64,000 nt of DNA from Planctomycetota bacterium (GTDB lineage Bacteria > Planctomycetota > Planctomycetia > Planctomycetales > Planctomycetaceae), in assembly GCA_022600195.1 (NCBI GenBank), contig JAHZKX010000064.1, positions 62,001 through 126,000 of the forward strand, written 5' to 3'. This document shows positions 1-9,397 of this stretch, one piece after another. Made by a program: the position numbers and the translations under genes. Below the pieces are notes generated by a model. That model was not told the DNA's origin. It worked only from the letters and a program-made list of their open reading frames with translations, and made no database searches. Numbering within the stretch: position 1 is the first letter of the stretch; each line of letters opens with the position of its first letter.

Positions 1-570
1 CCGTCTCCCTCTGGTACTCCTGAATGTTCCGACTGGTGGGGCATCTTAACCGGTGACCCGAACATCAAGTCGGCCTTGCTGCAGGCGAAAACATTTCGTG
101 CCATGAAACTCTATACCGCAGCGTTGCGGGTTCTGCGTCCCTTATTGCAAGACTACCATACGCCAGAAGTCATGAGAGAATTCCATCTCTGCCAGCAAGA
201 ACTGGCCTATCAGGAAAAACTGGACACAGGAAATCCCAGCGAATTAAGATTGCTGACCTTAAATAAAACAGCTGAAGAATATGATCGTGCTTTAGAAATG
301 ACGGGGCCGATCATAAGCAAACCCGTAAAATCGCAACAGCTTCCCGACACATTCGAAAGTGCGATTCAGAGTTACGCACGTGGAGACTGGGAAGCTGCCC
401 TCAATCTCCTTTCAACTGCTGACAGTGAGACACTGTACGCGAAAGCCCGGATCCTGCTGGAATCTGGTGATCCTGAAAGTGCGGCTGCGTTATTACAACA
501 ATTAATACAACAGCATCCCGACGATCGATTGGTTGTTCCCAGCCAGACTCTGTTGGAGTCAATTCAATGA
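1..570 (+). CDS. TPR-like protein, 5'-truncated at the window edge
   Basis: The frame is open from base 1, so the true start lies upstream and only about the last 189 residues are seen. The visible part is mostly helical. A likely TPR pair reads AIQSYARGDWEAALNLL, then YAKARILLESGDPESAAALL, close to the C-terminus. An in-frame TTG at 76 is possible but needless, because the preceding codons read as coding. The stop overlaps the next gene's start by 4 bp (ATGA, 567-570), which suggests translational coupling to the multihaem cytochrome. TPR proteins are scaffolds; the actual role cannot be read from this fragment. Confidence 0.7.
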   Translation, partial: PSPSGTPECSDWWGILTGDPNIKSALLQAKTFRAMKLYTAALRVLRPLLQDYHTPEVMREFHLCQQELAYQEKLDTGNPSELRLLTLNKTAEEYDRALEMTGPIISKPVKSQQLPDTFESAIQSYARGDWEAALNLLSTADSETLYAKARILLESGDPESAAALLQQLIQQHPDDRLVVPSQTLLESIQ

Positions 571-1742
571 ACCAAAAATATTCCTGTATTCCTCCCATCC
601 TGATTCTGCTCCTGGCCTGTCTTTCGGGTACAGCCTTTTATTTATACGGTTCTCAACAAAGCCTGCCTTTTGTACCCAATGTACAATCTGCCGAACAGCC
701 TGTCAGAATGAAACAATGTTGCGAATGCCACGAAAAAGTCTGCCACCAGTTTTCAAAGGCCCCACACCTTCGTACTCTGAGAAATGCCACAGATGCTGAC
801 GTCATCAATAAATTCGCGGGCAAAGAAGTCACGCTCAAGGAAAATGGCCATACCTACAGTTTTTATGAAGACGAGAGAGCGCTCTGGGTATCGTGCAGTG
901 GCTATCCAGGTCCGGTTCGCATTGAATGGGTATTCGGCTCCGGACTACATGCAATAACCCCCGTTTCTCTATTCCCAAATGAAAAGGGGCAATCTGAACT
1001 CTTACAGCATATCGTCTCCTGGTATCCATCGGGTAAACTGGGAATCACTCTGGGGCTTAACGAATTAGCTCACAGCAAGTCTGGGATTCAGGCGCTCGGC
1101 GAAGTCAGTTCACATGCTTCAACACTGAACTGTTTTGGTTGTCACACTTCCTACCTGGGAAATGTTCAAGGGGAAATTCAAACTTCCGAAATGATTCCAG
1201 GTGTCTCTTGTGTGCGGTGCCATTTGAATGGAGAAGAACACATTAAAGCCGTTGAAGAGGGCGCAAAAGATTTAAAGCTTACAAAATGGAACCAGTTAAC
1301 TCCCTTGGAGTCTATCAACCGTTGCGGCGAGTGCCATCGACGTTTCGACCAGATGGAACCAGATGAAATTCATCCCGCAAACGATCTATTAATTCGCTTT
1401 GCCCCCATAGGCATGTCTCAAAGTCCTTGTTTTATCAAACAGGGGGAACTCAAACTGCCTGCAGGAAAGTCTTCTCGATTTGACTGCACTACCTGCCATG
1501 ACCCCCATCAGCAGGCCAGTAGAGATCCCGAATTCTACCGACAAATTTGCTTGAATTGTCATAGTAATTTACAAGGGCATGCAGCTGTCTGTTCAAAGGA
1601 ATCCATGCAAAGCCAATGCCTGAAATGCCATATGCCCCCCGTGAACGTTCACGACAACCTCTCTTTTACAGATCATTGGATTCGCATCCGTGAGTTCGAT
1701 AAGAAACGCTTTCCTCAGTTTCAGCTAAACAATCAAGAATGA
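567..1742 (+). CDS. Seven-haem c-type cytochrome
   Basis: This 391-residue protein is an exported multihaem electron carrier or oxidoreductase. It has seven CXXCH haem-attachment motifs, at about residues 51, 189, 215, 253, 307, 328 and 351. The N-terminal hydrophobic stretch (residues 9-28) is a signal or anchor. LLLAC near residue 18 looks like a lipobox, so it may be a lipoprotein. The spacing resembles cytochrome c554/NapC-NrfH-like multihaem proteins, but I cannot assign a substrate. The long haem-free stretch between motifs 1 and 2 (about 130 residues) is notable. It overlaps the upstream TPR gene by 4 bp and precedes a Cys-rich secreted protein and a MacAB-like exporter on the same strand. 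Confidence 0.9.
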   Translation: MNQKYSCIPPILILLLACLSGTAFYLYGSQQSLPFVPNVQSAEQPVRMKQCCECHEKVCHQFSKAPHLRTLRNATDADVINKFAGKEVTLKENGHTYSFYEDERALWVSCSGYPGPVRIEWVFGSGLHAITPVSLFPNEKGQSELLQHIVSWYPSGKLGITLGLNELAHSKSGIQALGEVSSHASTLNCFGCHTSYLGNVQGEIQTSEMIPGVSCVRCHLNGEEHIKAVEEGAKDLKLTKWNQLTPLESINRCGECHRRFDQMEPDEIHPANDLLIRFAPIGMSQSPCFIKQGELKLPAGKSSRFDCTTCHDPHQQASRDPEFYRQICLNCHSNLQGHAAVCSKESMQSQCLKCHMPPVNVHDNLSFTDHWIRIREFDKKRFPQFQLNNQE

Positions 1743-1802
1743 TATTGCCAGCCCTGTACATACAAGCTAGCATGGAGGTTGGTCCTAATACAGAGGTTGT
1801 TC

Positions 1803-2183
1803 GTGATTAATAAACTAATATCCCTTTTCCTGTCGACATTGATTCTTGCCTGCCCTTTCAACTGCATGCCAGAGAGCGGGGACAGTGTAAAGTCGGACAG
1901 CCAATCATGCTGCAGTCACTGTCAGACGAAGTCACAAGAAAACTCCCAAAGTCCCCGTCCCCTTTCATCGGATTGCTGTCAATGTCTATGTGCAGGTGCC
2001 ATCCATGAAACTTCCCACCAGATTGACCTTACGGTAAATTATCTTGTTTGGGGAAGCTTCACTGTTACAGATCTGCATACTCAACACGTCAGTTTAACCG
2101 GCCAACACAATCAGATTCTCTTTGATCCGGACAAAACTTCCGGGCGCCAGATCTGCTGCCTGCAGATGTCTTTCCAATGCTGA
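1803..2183 (+). CDS. Secreted cysteine-rich small protein
   Basis: About 126 residues with an N-terminal hydrophobic segment (residues 4-16) and 12 Cys, including CPFNC (17-21), CCSHC (36-40), CCQCLC (58-63) and CC (118-119). The GTG at 1803 is preferred because AGAGG lies 6 bp upstream; a TTG at 1779 is also in frame. Clustered Cys with His in an exported protein suggests metal binding or disulphide packing, which is inference. Small Cys/His-rich proteins of this look occur next to planctomycete efflux systems, but I recognise no named family. Its position between the cytochrome and the exporter suggests it serves one of them. Confidence 0.6.
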   Translation: MINKLISLFLSTLILACPFNCMPESGDSVKSDSQSCCSHCQTKSQENSQSPRPLSSDCCQCLCAGAIHETSHQIDLTVNYLVWGSFTVTDLHTQHVSLTGQHNQILFDPDKTSGRQICCLQMSFQC

Positions 2184-2292
2184 TTCGGTTCTGAATATTC
2201 GATCCAGGTATCCATGCTATTACTGTTTCGATACAGGCTGCGCTTGTTAGTTGAATAAAAGTGCGCTGCCCTATTTTTCAGAACGATCAACT

Positions 2293-3462
2293 ATGATTCG
2301 TTTCACATTAATTCCCTGGGAATACGGCGTTCGAAATTTATTTCGGAGACCGATGCGCACTTTGTTAACCCTGACAGGTTTAACCACAGTGATTGTTCTG
2401 GTTTTTATCGTGATTGGTTTCATCCGCGGCTTAGAACACTCACTCACTGTAAGTGGAGACCCCAAAGTCGCGCTCTTGTTTTCATTAGGCATGGGAGAAA
2501 ACCTGGAATATTCATCCATTCCCATGCGTACCAGCCAACTGGTGTCTGCCAGCGTTGACGGGATTAAATCTTTTCATAATCGAAAATACGTGTCACCTGA
2601 ACTTTACCTGGGCACACAGATTGAGATTCCCGGTCAACAGGAATCGGCAATGGGCCTGGTCAGGGGTGTGACACAATCGGTGCTATTGGTTCGCAGGCAA
2701 GTAGAGTTGGAATCGGGAAACTGGCCGGGACCAGGTGAGATCCTCGTTGGTCAACTGGCATCGACAAAACTGGGGCTTTCCAAAGATCAACTTGCGGTTG
2801 GAACAGAGTTGAATCTGGAAGGCAGAACCTGGCGCATCAGTGGAACCTTTTCCGCTGCCGGCTCTGCCTTCGAATCGGAAATCTGGTGTCGACTGGATGA
2901 ATTACAACAGGCAATGAAACGGCAGGATTTAAGCCTGGTTGCGGTCACTCTGATTTCCCCCTCAAACTATCCCGATCTTGACCTGTTTTGTAAAGAGCGT
3001 CTGGATCTGGAACTGCAATCAATCCGCGAAGTAAATTACTACCAGAGTCTGAAAAAAGATTATGGGCCGATTCGTATGTTGGCCTGGTTAGTCGTATTCT
3101 TGGTCTCAGGTGCAGGAGTCTTTGCAGGATTAAATACGCTCTATGGAGCTGTCATCGGAAGAACCAGAGAACTATCAACACTGCAGACAATCGGATTTTT
3201 ACGCAGTGCCATTGTAATCAGCTTAATCCAGGAAGGACTTCTCCTGGCTACAGCGGCCAGTTTAACAGCAGCGCTGATCGCAGTCTGCCTGATCAATGGA
3301 ATCGCAGTGCGTTTTACAATGGGAGCCTTCTCACTACAAATCGATAGCATTTCCCTGTTGATCGGCTGTGGTGTCGGAATGCTATTGGGATTGCTGGGCG
3401 CGATTCCTCCTGCGCTACGAGCCCTCAGATTACCTGTTGTCGAAGGATTAAAATCAGTTTAA
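2293..3462 (+). CDS. MacB/FtsX-type ABC transporter permease
   Basis: About 389 residues with the MacB/LolC layout: an N-terminal TM helix after the GVRNLFRRPMRT segment (TM about residues 21-42), a large periplasmic domain, and three C-terminal TM helices carrying an FtsX domain (from about residue 260). ATG 2293 gives the usual family N-terminus; an upstream in-frame TTG at 2251 would add 14 unlikely residues. It is the first of two permeases in the cluster, so the transporter may be a permease heterodimer served by the single ATPase at 5621-6340. The family moves lipoproteins, peptides or drugs by mechanotransmission; the substrate is unknown. Confidence 0.85.
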   Translation: MIRFTLIPWEYGVRNLFRRPMRTLLTLTGLTTVIVLVFIVIGFIRGLEHSLTVSGDPKVALLFSLGMGENLEYSSIPMRTSQLVSASVDGIKSFHNRKYVSPELYLGTQIEIPGQQESAMGLVRGVTQSVLLVRRQVELESGNWPGPGEILVGQLASTKLGLSKDQLAVGTELNLEGRTWRISGTFSAAGSAFESEIWCRLDELQQAMKRQDLSLVAVTLISPSNYPDLDLFCKERLDLELQSIREVNYYQSLKKDYGPIRMLAWLVVFLVSGAGVFAGLNTLYGAVIGRTRELSTLQTIGFLRSAIVISLIQEGLLLATAASLTAALIAVCLINGIAVRFTMGAFSLQIDSISLLIGCGVGMLLGLLGAIPPALRALRLPVVEGLKSV

Positions 3463-3515
3463 ATACTTCTCGAAAATCGTTTTCGAACAAAACAATTTAA
3501 TAAAGGATTGAAAGA

Positions 3516-4061
3516 ATGAAATCTGTAATGAATCAAATCTTGTTGTTCTCTGTTGCCGTCTGCTTAACAATCGGGTGTGGTACTTATAAATCCAATCAGG
3601 ATAAGAGTACAACTTCCAAACCGGTCACCAGCGAGCCGGAAAGCAAGGCAGAACAATTACTCACCAGCGAACCGGCGGGAGCCAAAGAAGTGATCCAGGC
3701 GCGCAAGTCAGCTAAAAATGATGAAGAAGTAGTACTCGTAGGACGCATTGGTGGTAGCGAAAACCCCTGGATCGAAGGCCGCGCGGCCTTTTCCATTGTT
3801 GACAATTCGTTGAAGGCCTGCAGCGACATCCCCGGCGATGGCTGCGACAAACCCTGGGACTACTGTTGCGAAACCGACAAGCTGCCGACTGCAATGGCTT
3901 TAATCAAAGTTGTCGATGCAGAAGGAAAGTTAATCAATTCAGACGCGCGAAAGCTGTTCAAACTGAAAGAATTGCAGACGGTGGTTGTAAAAGGGAAAGC
4001 CAAACGTGATGACGCCGGTAATCTCACTGTATTTGCCAGTGGAATTTTTGTACGGAACTAA
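3516..4061 (+). CDS. Putative lipoprotein in the MacAB-like operon
   Basis: 181 residues with a type II signal peptide: the hydrophobic run ends in LTIGC, with Cys about residue 21. A low-complexity Lys/Ser/Thr/Glu linker follows, then a compact beta-rich domain (from about residue 60) containing four Cys in a CSDIPGDGCDKPWDYCCE segment. The strand pattern (VVLVGRIGG ... VVVKGKAKRD) resembles an OB-fold, which is inference. AAAGGA lies upstream of the ATG. It is only 3 bp from the adaptor gene that follows. Probably an envelope accessory of the exporter; the function is not recognised. Confidence 0.7.
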   Translation: MKSVMNQILLFSVAVCLTIGCGTYKSNQDKSTTSKPVTSEPESKAEQLLTSEPAGAKEVIQARKSAKNDEEVVLVGRIGGSENPWIEGRAAFSIVDNSLKACSDIPGDGCDKPWDYCCETDKLPTAMALIKVVDAEGKLINSDARKLFKLKELQTVVVKGKAKRDDAGNLTVFASGIFVRN

Positions 4062-4064
4062 ATC

Positions 4065-5618
4065 ATGAGTCAAGTCGATTTATCACAATTAGCCATTGAT
4101 CGCAGTGTGTCCTCGTCAACACGGGGACACACCCGCTTTCGTTTATTGACAAGGTATATCTTACCAGGAACCCTGATCATTGGTTTTCTGGCTTTGATCT
4201 TCTGGGTTTCGCGTGATCTGATTTCACCCCCGAAATCCGTCACGGTAATGCCAGTCATCGTCACGAAATCTGCCATTCGTAATCCAGGGACACCGCTTTT
4301 CCAGGCAGCAGGCTGGGTGGAACCGCGGCCTACACCGATTCGGGTCGCTGCTTTATCACCGGGAGTCATTGAGCAACTGCTGGTGGTAGAAGATCAAAGT
4401 GTAAAAAAAGGGGAACCGATTGCCTTACTGGTCAGAGCTGATGCAGAACTTACTTATAAACACTCTCTCGCCAGCATGAAATTACGAGAAGCAGACCTGC
4501 AACAGATGAAAGCCATTTTAACTGCGGCACAAATTCGTCTAAAGCAACCAGTACATCGCGAGGCAGTTTTAAGAGCAGCTGAAGCAGAACTGGCAAAAAA
4601 TAATACCGAGTTAAAAAATTTACCGTTTAAGATTCGAACTGCGAAAGCACAATTGAATTTTGCAAAAAATGATTATGACCGTCGGATTTCTGCAAAGACG
4701 GCAGTCACACAGCGCACTATTGACGAAGCGCTAACCACATTGGAATCAGCAAAAGCCACATTCGAAGAACTGGATAATCGCCATGAATCCCTGATGGCGG
4801 AACACAAAGCATTAAAAGCTCGTTGTGATGCACTTCAAAAAGAACTGGAATTACTAACAGAAGAAACACAAGAGCGTGACGAAACAATCGCCAAAGTTAA
4901 TGCTGCAGAAGCCCAGCTCGAACATGCTCGGGTCACAGCAGAGGAAGCAAAACTGTCACTCGACCGTATGACAATTCGCGCGCCTGTTGACGGCCGCATA
5001 TATCGTCTCATCGGACATCCCGGATCCAGCGTTGGAAATATGTTAACACAAATGGTCGGCTATGATGGCAGTACCGTTGTCACTATGTACCGCCCGGAGA
5101 TGCTCCAGATCAGAGTGGATGTCCGATTTGAGGACATACCGAAAGTCGACTTGCGACAGCCCGTACAAATCAAGAACCCGGCCTTGAGCAAACCTGTCAC
5201 GGGTAAAGTGCTTTACATCAGCTCTGAAGCGGACATTCAGAAAAACACACTACAGGTCAAAGTGGAAATTGAAACCCCCTCTCCGCTGCTAAAACCGGAA
5301 ATGCTGGTGGATGTCACATTCCTGGCTCCCACTCTACAGGTTCAAAACGTGGGCAAGAATGAGGAATCCCATATTTCTATCCCCCGCAAAATGATTGAAA
5401 GAACAGAATCAGGACAGAATTATGTCTGGATTGTTGATCAATCAGACAGCATAGCCAGACTCCAGTTAATCGAAACGGAACCGAACTCCAACGGACCATT
5501 TGTGGAAGTCAAACAAGGCCTCGACCTAACGAGCCATCTGATTTCTTCTCCCACCGCGGGTCTCAAACCGGGAGATCGAATTAAAATTTCAGGCGAAACT
5601 GATCAGGAAGGAAACTAA
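4065..5618 (+). CDS. HlyD/MacA-type periplasmic adaptor subunit
   Basis: 517 residues. An N-terminal cytoplasmic tail and one TM helix (about residues 31-50) are followed by a biotinyl-lipoyl-like half-motif ([20 protein letters not shown]), a long coiled-coil hairpin (about residues 135-300), and the return half-motif ([20 protein letters not shown]) before beta-barrel and membrane-proximal domains. This is the adaptor that bridges an inner-membrane transporter to an outer-membrane exit. It lies 3 bp after the lipoprotein gene and 2 bp before the ATPase gene, so operon membership is clear. No TolC-like gene is in the window, so the outer-membrane partner is elsewhere or absent. Confidence 0.9.
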   Translation: MSQVDLSQLAIDRSVSSSTRGHTRFRLLTRYILPGTLIIGFLALIFWVSRDLISPPKSVTVMPVIVTKSAIRNPGTPLFQAAGWVEPRPTPIRVAALSPGVIEQLLVVEDQSVKKGEPIALLVRADAELTYKHSLASMKLREADLQQMKAILTAAQIRLKQPVHREAVLRAAEAELAKNNTELKNLPFKIRTAKAQLNFAKNDYDRRISAKTAVTQRTIDEALTTLESAKATFEELDNRHESLMAEHKALKARCDALQKELELLTEETQERDETIAKVNAAEAQLEHARVTAEEAKLSLDRMTIRAPVDGRIYRLIGHPGSSVGNMLTQMVGYDGSTVVTMYRPEMLQIRVDVRFEDIPKVDLRQPVQIKNPALSKPVTGKVLYISSEADIQKNTLQVKVEIETPSPLLKPEMLVDVTFLAPTLQVQNVGKNEESHISIPRKMIERTESGQNYVWIVDQSDSIARLQLIETEPNSNGPFVEVKQGLDLTSHLISSPTAGLKPGDRIKISGETDQEGN

Positions 5619-5620
5619 GC

Positions 5621-6340
5621 ATGCCACTTGTCAGTATCAACAACCTGACCAAACAATATCACAAGGGGGGCGAGACGATCACTCCCCTGGATTCTGTTTC
5701 GCTCAATATCGAGCAGGGAGAATTCCTGTCGTTAATGGGGTCCAGTGGGACTGGAAAATCAACACTTCTCAATCTCATTGCAAGCATCGACCACCCCGAC
5801 TCGGGTTCGATTGTCGTTGATGGCATCGAAATCACAGCGATCTCACGATCTCAACAGGCACGTTGGCGGGCCGCCCATCTGGGTTATATCTTTCAAACAC
5901 ATAACCTCGTACCCGTCCTTACCGCTTACGAAAACGTTGAACTCCCGTTATTACTTTTACCCATGTCCCGATCGGAACGTAAGAAACGCGTGGAAGTGGC
6001 AATGCAAGCTGTCGACCTGCTGGATCGGGCCAATCATTATCCGCGTCAAATGTCGGGAGGACAGGAACAACGCGTGGGCATTGCACGGGCGATTGTCAAA
6101 CACCCTAGTATTGTCGTCGCCGACGAACCAACGGGCGACCTGGATGCAGAAACATCAGAACAAATTCTGCACCTGCTAAAAAGACTGAATCAAGAGTTAA
6201 ATATTACAATGTTAATGGTGACCCATGACTCAGCAGCTGCACAAATCGCAGATAGACAGTTTACTCTGGATCATGGAAAATTGATCCAGACGCAGAATGT
6301 TACGACTGAAGCATTTGCTACGAGTGGGGAGCAGACATGA
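5621..6340 (+). CDS. MacB/LolD-type ABC transporter ATP-binding protein
   Basis: 239 residues of a complete nucleotide-binding domain: Walker [10 protein letters not shown] (40-48), Q-loop near FQTHN (91-95), signature MSGGQ (144-148), Walker B IVVADEP (164-170), and the H-loop His in VTHD. The signature reads SGGQEQRV where most family members have SGGQQQRV, a minor change. AGGAAGGA lies upstream of the ATG. The stop overlaps the following permease start by 4 bp. It should energise the two FtsX-type permeases encoded on either side. Confidence 0.95.
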   Translation: MPLVSINNLTKQYHKGGETITPLDSVSLNIEQGEFLSLMGSSGTGKSTLLNLIASIDHPDSGSIVVDGIEITAISRSQQARWRAAHLGYIFQTHNLVPVLTAYENVELPLLLLPMSRSERKKRVEVAMQAVDLLDRANHYPRQMSGGQEQRVGIARAIVKHPSIVVADEPTGDLDAETSEQILHLLKRLNQELNITMLMVTHDSAAAQIADRQFTLDHGKLIQTQNVTTEAFATSGEQT

Positions 6341-7476
6341 AACTGATTGCCTACATTCTGAAATCGCTTTGGGGACACCGTGCACGAACAATGCTAACCG
6401 TCGCCGGATCTGCAGTAGCCTTGTTTGTTTTCTGCTTCATTCAATCCATTCAGGAAGGCATGAATGATTTAAAGCAACGACAGGAAGCCCGCGGTTCTTT
6501 AATCGTCTTCCAGGCCAATAAATTCTGTCCCGCCACAAGTCATCTCCCTCAAGATTACGATCAACAAATCTCAAAATTTGCGGGCGTGAAAGATGTGGTG
6601 CCGATCCAGGTCTTTACGAATAATTGTCGTGCGAGTCTCGATGTTGTCGTGTTCTATGGAGTACCACCGCAAAAGCTGCGTACCGCGCGCGATTTTGAAT
6701 TCCTCTCCGGCAATTGGACCGATTTCGAAACACATCAGGACGCAGCCATCATCGGACGGGCTGTGGCAGCGCGACGTGGAATTAAAGTCGGTGATAAATT
6801 TTCGATCGGCGATCTCTCTGTGAATGTTGCCGGCATCTATCAAAGCGATAACCCGGCGGAAGAAAATTATATTTACAGTCACCTGGATTTTTTACAGCGA
6901 CGGCAGGGTACCAATCTGGTGGGCACGGTCACGCAATTGGAAGTCATCTTAAAACCGGGCACCGACCCGCTCGTTACCAGCACGGCCATTGATGAAAAAT
7001 TTCGCGGCGGTCCCGTCGAAACGAATACGCATGCCAAAGGGGTCTTTCAGGCCAAAAGTCTTGGAGATTTATCACAGTTAATTGAAATGTCTTACTTTCT
7101 GGGGCTGGCTTGTGTGGGACTGGTTCTGGCGTTAGTTGCCACAACGACACTGATGTCGGTCGAAGATCGCATTCAGGAACATGCGGTCTTGCGCACATTG
7201 GGTTTTTCGGGATTCAAAGTCTTTGGACTGGTTCTCGCCGAAAGCACTTTACTGAGTATTGCAGGAGGACTATTGGGAGTGGGAACCGCGTTAATTACAC
7301 TTAAAATCAGCAGCCTTTCGGTGGGGGCAGAAGCGGTGACCGTCGCCTTCATTCCTTCATTGCATCTGACATGGGTCGGCATGTTATTGGCAATGCTAAC
7401 CGGAATTTGTGCGGGAATTGTCCCCGCCTGCTATGCATCGCGTACCGAAATTGTGCCCGCATTGAGACACGTTTAA
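6337..7476 (+). CDS. MacB/FtsX-type ABC transporter permease (second)
   Basis: 379 residues: one N-terminal TM helix (about residues 18-37), a periplasmic domain, and three C-terminal TM helices with an FtsX domain. The start codon overlaps the ATPase stop (ATGA, 6337-6340), so the two are coupled. It differs clearly from the first permease at 2293-3462, including in the periplasmic domain, so this is not a recent duplication. Only 7 bp separate its stop from the stop of the convergent DUF1501 gene. Confidence 0.9.
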   Translation: MKLIAYILKSLWGHRARTMLTVAGSAVALFVFCFIQSIQEGMNDLKQRQEARGSLIVFQANKFCPATSHLPQDYDQQISKFAGVKDVVPIQVFTNNCRASLDVVVFYGVPPQKLRTARDFEFLSGNWTDFETHQDAAIIGRAVAARRGIKVGDKFSIGDLSVNVAGIYQSDNPAEENYIYSHLDFLQRRQGTNLVGTVTQLEVILKPGTDPLVTSTAIDEKFRGGPVETNTHAKGVFQAKSLGDLSQLIEMSYFLGLACVGLVLALVATTTLMSVEDRIQEHAVLRTLGFSGFKVFGLVLAESTLLSIAGGLLGVGTALITLKISSLSVGAEAVTVAFIPSLHLTWVGMLLAMLTGICAGIVPACYASRTEIVPALRHV

Positions 7477-7483
7477 ACAAAGT

Positions 7484-8929
7484 TCAAGTGAGCCCGGGAA
7501 TGGGCGTTCCTTCGTAGATGAAGTGGGGACGGTCGACATCGTCATGCCAATAGGTGGTTTGCGGCAAACCTAATGCACGGTAAATCGTCGCTGCAAAGTT
7601 TTCCGGTTTCTGTGGTTGATCGATGGGGAAGCCACCCATGCTGTCAGTAGTACCGATGACGCGACCCCCTTTTACGCCACCGCCGGCCAGAAAGACCGAT
7701 TGAACAGCGCCCCAGTGATCTCGCCCCGGTAATGCATAAAATTGGGATAGCCGAGAAAGTTTCGGCGTCCGCCCAAATTCACTGCACATGACAATCAGTG
7801 TATCTTTGAGTTGACCACTTTCTGACAAATCGTCGAGCAAAGCAGAAACAGCACGATCCGTCGGTGGTAATAATTTATCTTTAAGATGGGGAAAAATATT
7901 GCCATGCGTATCCCACGATTCATTATTACCCAGGTTAACTTGTACCAGATTAACGCCCGTCTGAACTAAACGTCGCGCCATCAGCAGCGACCAGCCAAAC
8001 GAGTTTTTCCCGTAACGTTCCTGTGTTTTATCATCCGCATTAGTCACATCCATCGCATAATGGACCTTCTCATCATTTAACAGAGAAATCGCTGCAGTGC
8101 GATAGCGGTCAAAGCTTTCGACCTGACCGGCAGTATCGAGTACTTTACGTTGTTCCCCCAACTCTTTCAGCAAACTGATCCGGTTATTCATCCGCCCCTG
8201 TGTCATGCCTTGTGATAATTTCAGATGGGGAGTTTGAAAGACGCGTTCGTCTTTGCCACCGCGTTGCTGATGATCGAATGCATATTTTGGAAATGCGCCA
8301 TATGACTGCACGTGGAATGGAGAGGCTTCAATAAACCAGGGATCTCGATTGGAACCCATTGTGCCTGCAAACTGCCCAGGAATCACGCGCCCCGTTCGAT
8401 GCATAATTTTATCAGGCAGAACAATGGCGGGTGGCAGATTCGTGCGGGCTCGAATGACGTCGCCGGCAATCGCAGCAATCGAAGGATAGTTCGTTGACAT
8501 CGGACGGCTTGGATTGAATCCGATTGGCGCATCCGAACGACCAGTCAACATAATGTGATGACCCAATGAATGGTCATTAGTACCATGCGCCAATGTTCGA
8601 CAAACCGACCACAGATGGCTACGCTGTGCCAACATTGGAAGATGTTCACTGATTTGAAGACCCGGAATCTTCGTGGAAATGGGATCAAATTCTCCACGTA
8701 CTTCAGAACTGGCCTCCGGTTTCATGTCGAACGTCTCGTGTTGAGACAAGCCTCCAGAGAGAAAGATAAAGATACACGACTTCGCTGTTTTGTGTTTTGT
8801 AGGCGCAGCTGCTTTCGCTCGTAGGGCATCCAGATGATTGATTCCAAACCCAAGCAGGCTGACGGAGCCAACTTCAATTGCCGTCCGACGGGATATCTGC
8901 GGATGACAGGCCGGATTGTTTGCAGGCAT
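7484..8929 (-). CDS. DUF1501 family protein, Tat-exported
   Basis: 481 residues. A twin-arginine signal (SRRTAIEVGS, Arg about 14-15) precedes the DUF1501 domain, with FLSGG near the start, a central Asn/His-rich core, and EFGRTPK and GRDHW near the C-terminus. To my knowledge the family has an alkaline-phosphatase-like fold and is greatly expanded in planctomycetes, usually beside DUF1549/DUF1553 cytochrome-like genes; none is present here. ATG 8929 is preferred over the adjoining GTG 8932 because AGGAG sits 7 bp upstream. Substrate unknown. Confidence 0.9.
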   Translation of the reverse strand: MPANNPACHPQISRRTAIEVGSVSLLGFGINHLDALRAKAAAPTKHKTAKSCIFIFLSGGLSQHETFDMKPEASSEVRGEFDPISTKIPGLQISEHLPMLAQRSHLWSVCRTLAHGTNDHSLGHHIMLTGRSDAPIGFNPSRPMSTNYPSIAAIAGDVIRARTNLPPAIVLPDKIMHRTGRVIPGQFAGTMGSNRDPWFIEASPFHVQSYGAFPKYAFDHQQRGGKDERVFQTPHLKLSQGMTQGRMNNRISLLKELGEQRKVLDTAGQVESFDRYRTAAISLLNDEKVHYAMDVTNADDKTQERYGKNSFGWSLLMARRLVQTGVNLVQVNLGNNESWDTHGNIFPHLKDKLLPPTDRAVSALLDDLSESGQLKDTLIVMCSEFGRTPKLSRLSQFYALPGRDHWGAVQSVFLAGGGVKGGRVIGTTDSMGGFPIDQPQKPENFAATIYRALGLPQTTYWHDDVDRPHFIYEGTPIPGLT

Positions 8930-9174
8930 CACAAGTCTCCTGAATCCAAGAGATTAACACACAAGCGTAAGGGGTTATCTTAATATACTTTACATATATC
9001 AATATAATCTAATACGTTACCGTGGAAAAGTCCAATCAATAGAATTTGACCAAAGTTAGTATACTATGATTTCGTACAAATCGAAGAAATGACTTAACAA
9101 ATAATTAAAATGCCCTGTTTTTTAAAGCGTTTGAAATAACGTCCCCGTAAAAACAAACTCCGCTCAAATTCTGA

Positions 9175-9203
9175 TTGACGATTGACGATACTGTATATAT
9201 GCT
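9175..9203 (+). promoter_or_regulatory. Putative sigma70-type promoter of the LexA-like gene
   Basis: TTGACG (9175-9180), a 17-bp spacer, then TATGCT (9198-9203). The -35 lies in a direct repeat GATTGACGATTGACGAT. It would give a 5' leader of roughly 190 nt. Prediction by eye only. Confidence 0.4.
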
Positions 9204-9247
9204 TTGATTTATCGATTCCCTCCCCATTCACCAGGTGGTGGCCGCGG

Positions 9248-9391
9248 GCGACTCGCTGCAGGTAGTCGCAACATAATTGTCATTGTATTTATTCTTTTGA
9301 AGGCCTGTATTGGAATCCAGGCCCGACTCTCATGGATGATAGCGAGCGCCTTCGTGCGCCCCTCACACGCGCCGACTGCAGCGCAAAGGAG
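9248..9391 (+). promoter_or_regulatory. Structured 5' leader of the LexA-like gene
   Basis: Two clean hairpins lie in the leader: GCGACT/AGTCGC (9248-9253 with 9264-9269, 10-nt loop) and GGCCTG/CAGGCC (9302-9307 with 9318-9323, 10-nt loop). A third short stem, TGCGC/GCGCA (9355-9359 with 9381-9385), abuts the Shine-Dalgarno AAAGGAG (9385-9391). The layout could control translation, but it matches no riboswitch I know. Confidence 0.35.
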
Positions 9392-9397
9392 AATTCA

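Larger units (their letters stand above)
8930..9397. other. Divergent intergenic region between DUF1501 and LexA-like genes
   Basis: 468 bp separate two divergent genes. The left half is AT-rich and holds a 10-bp perfect palindrome TAGTATACTA (9057-9066). The right half holds a tandem GATTGAC pair (9173-9186), a sigma70-like promoter and a GC-richer leader with hairpins, listed separately. I see no ORF that reads as coding. Confidence 0.6.

Noticed and set aside
4070-4369. 99-codon minus-strand open frame opposite the adaptor gene start
   Set aside because: Antisense shadow of the HlyD-type gene; composition not like a protein.
9188-9204. LexA-box-like CTGTATATATGC upstream of the LexA-like gene
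   Set aside because: Only a half of the gammaproteobacterial CTGT-N8-ACAG; the second half is missing and planctomycete boxes need not match it.
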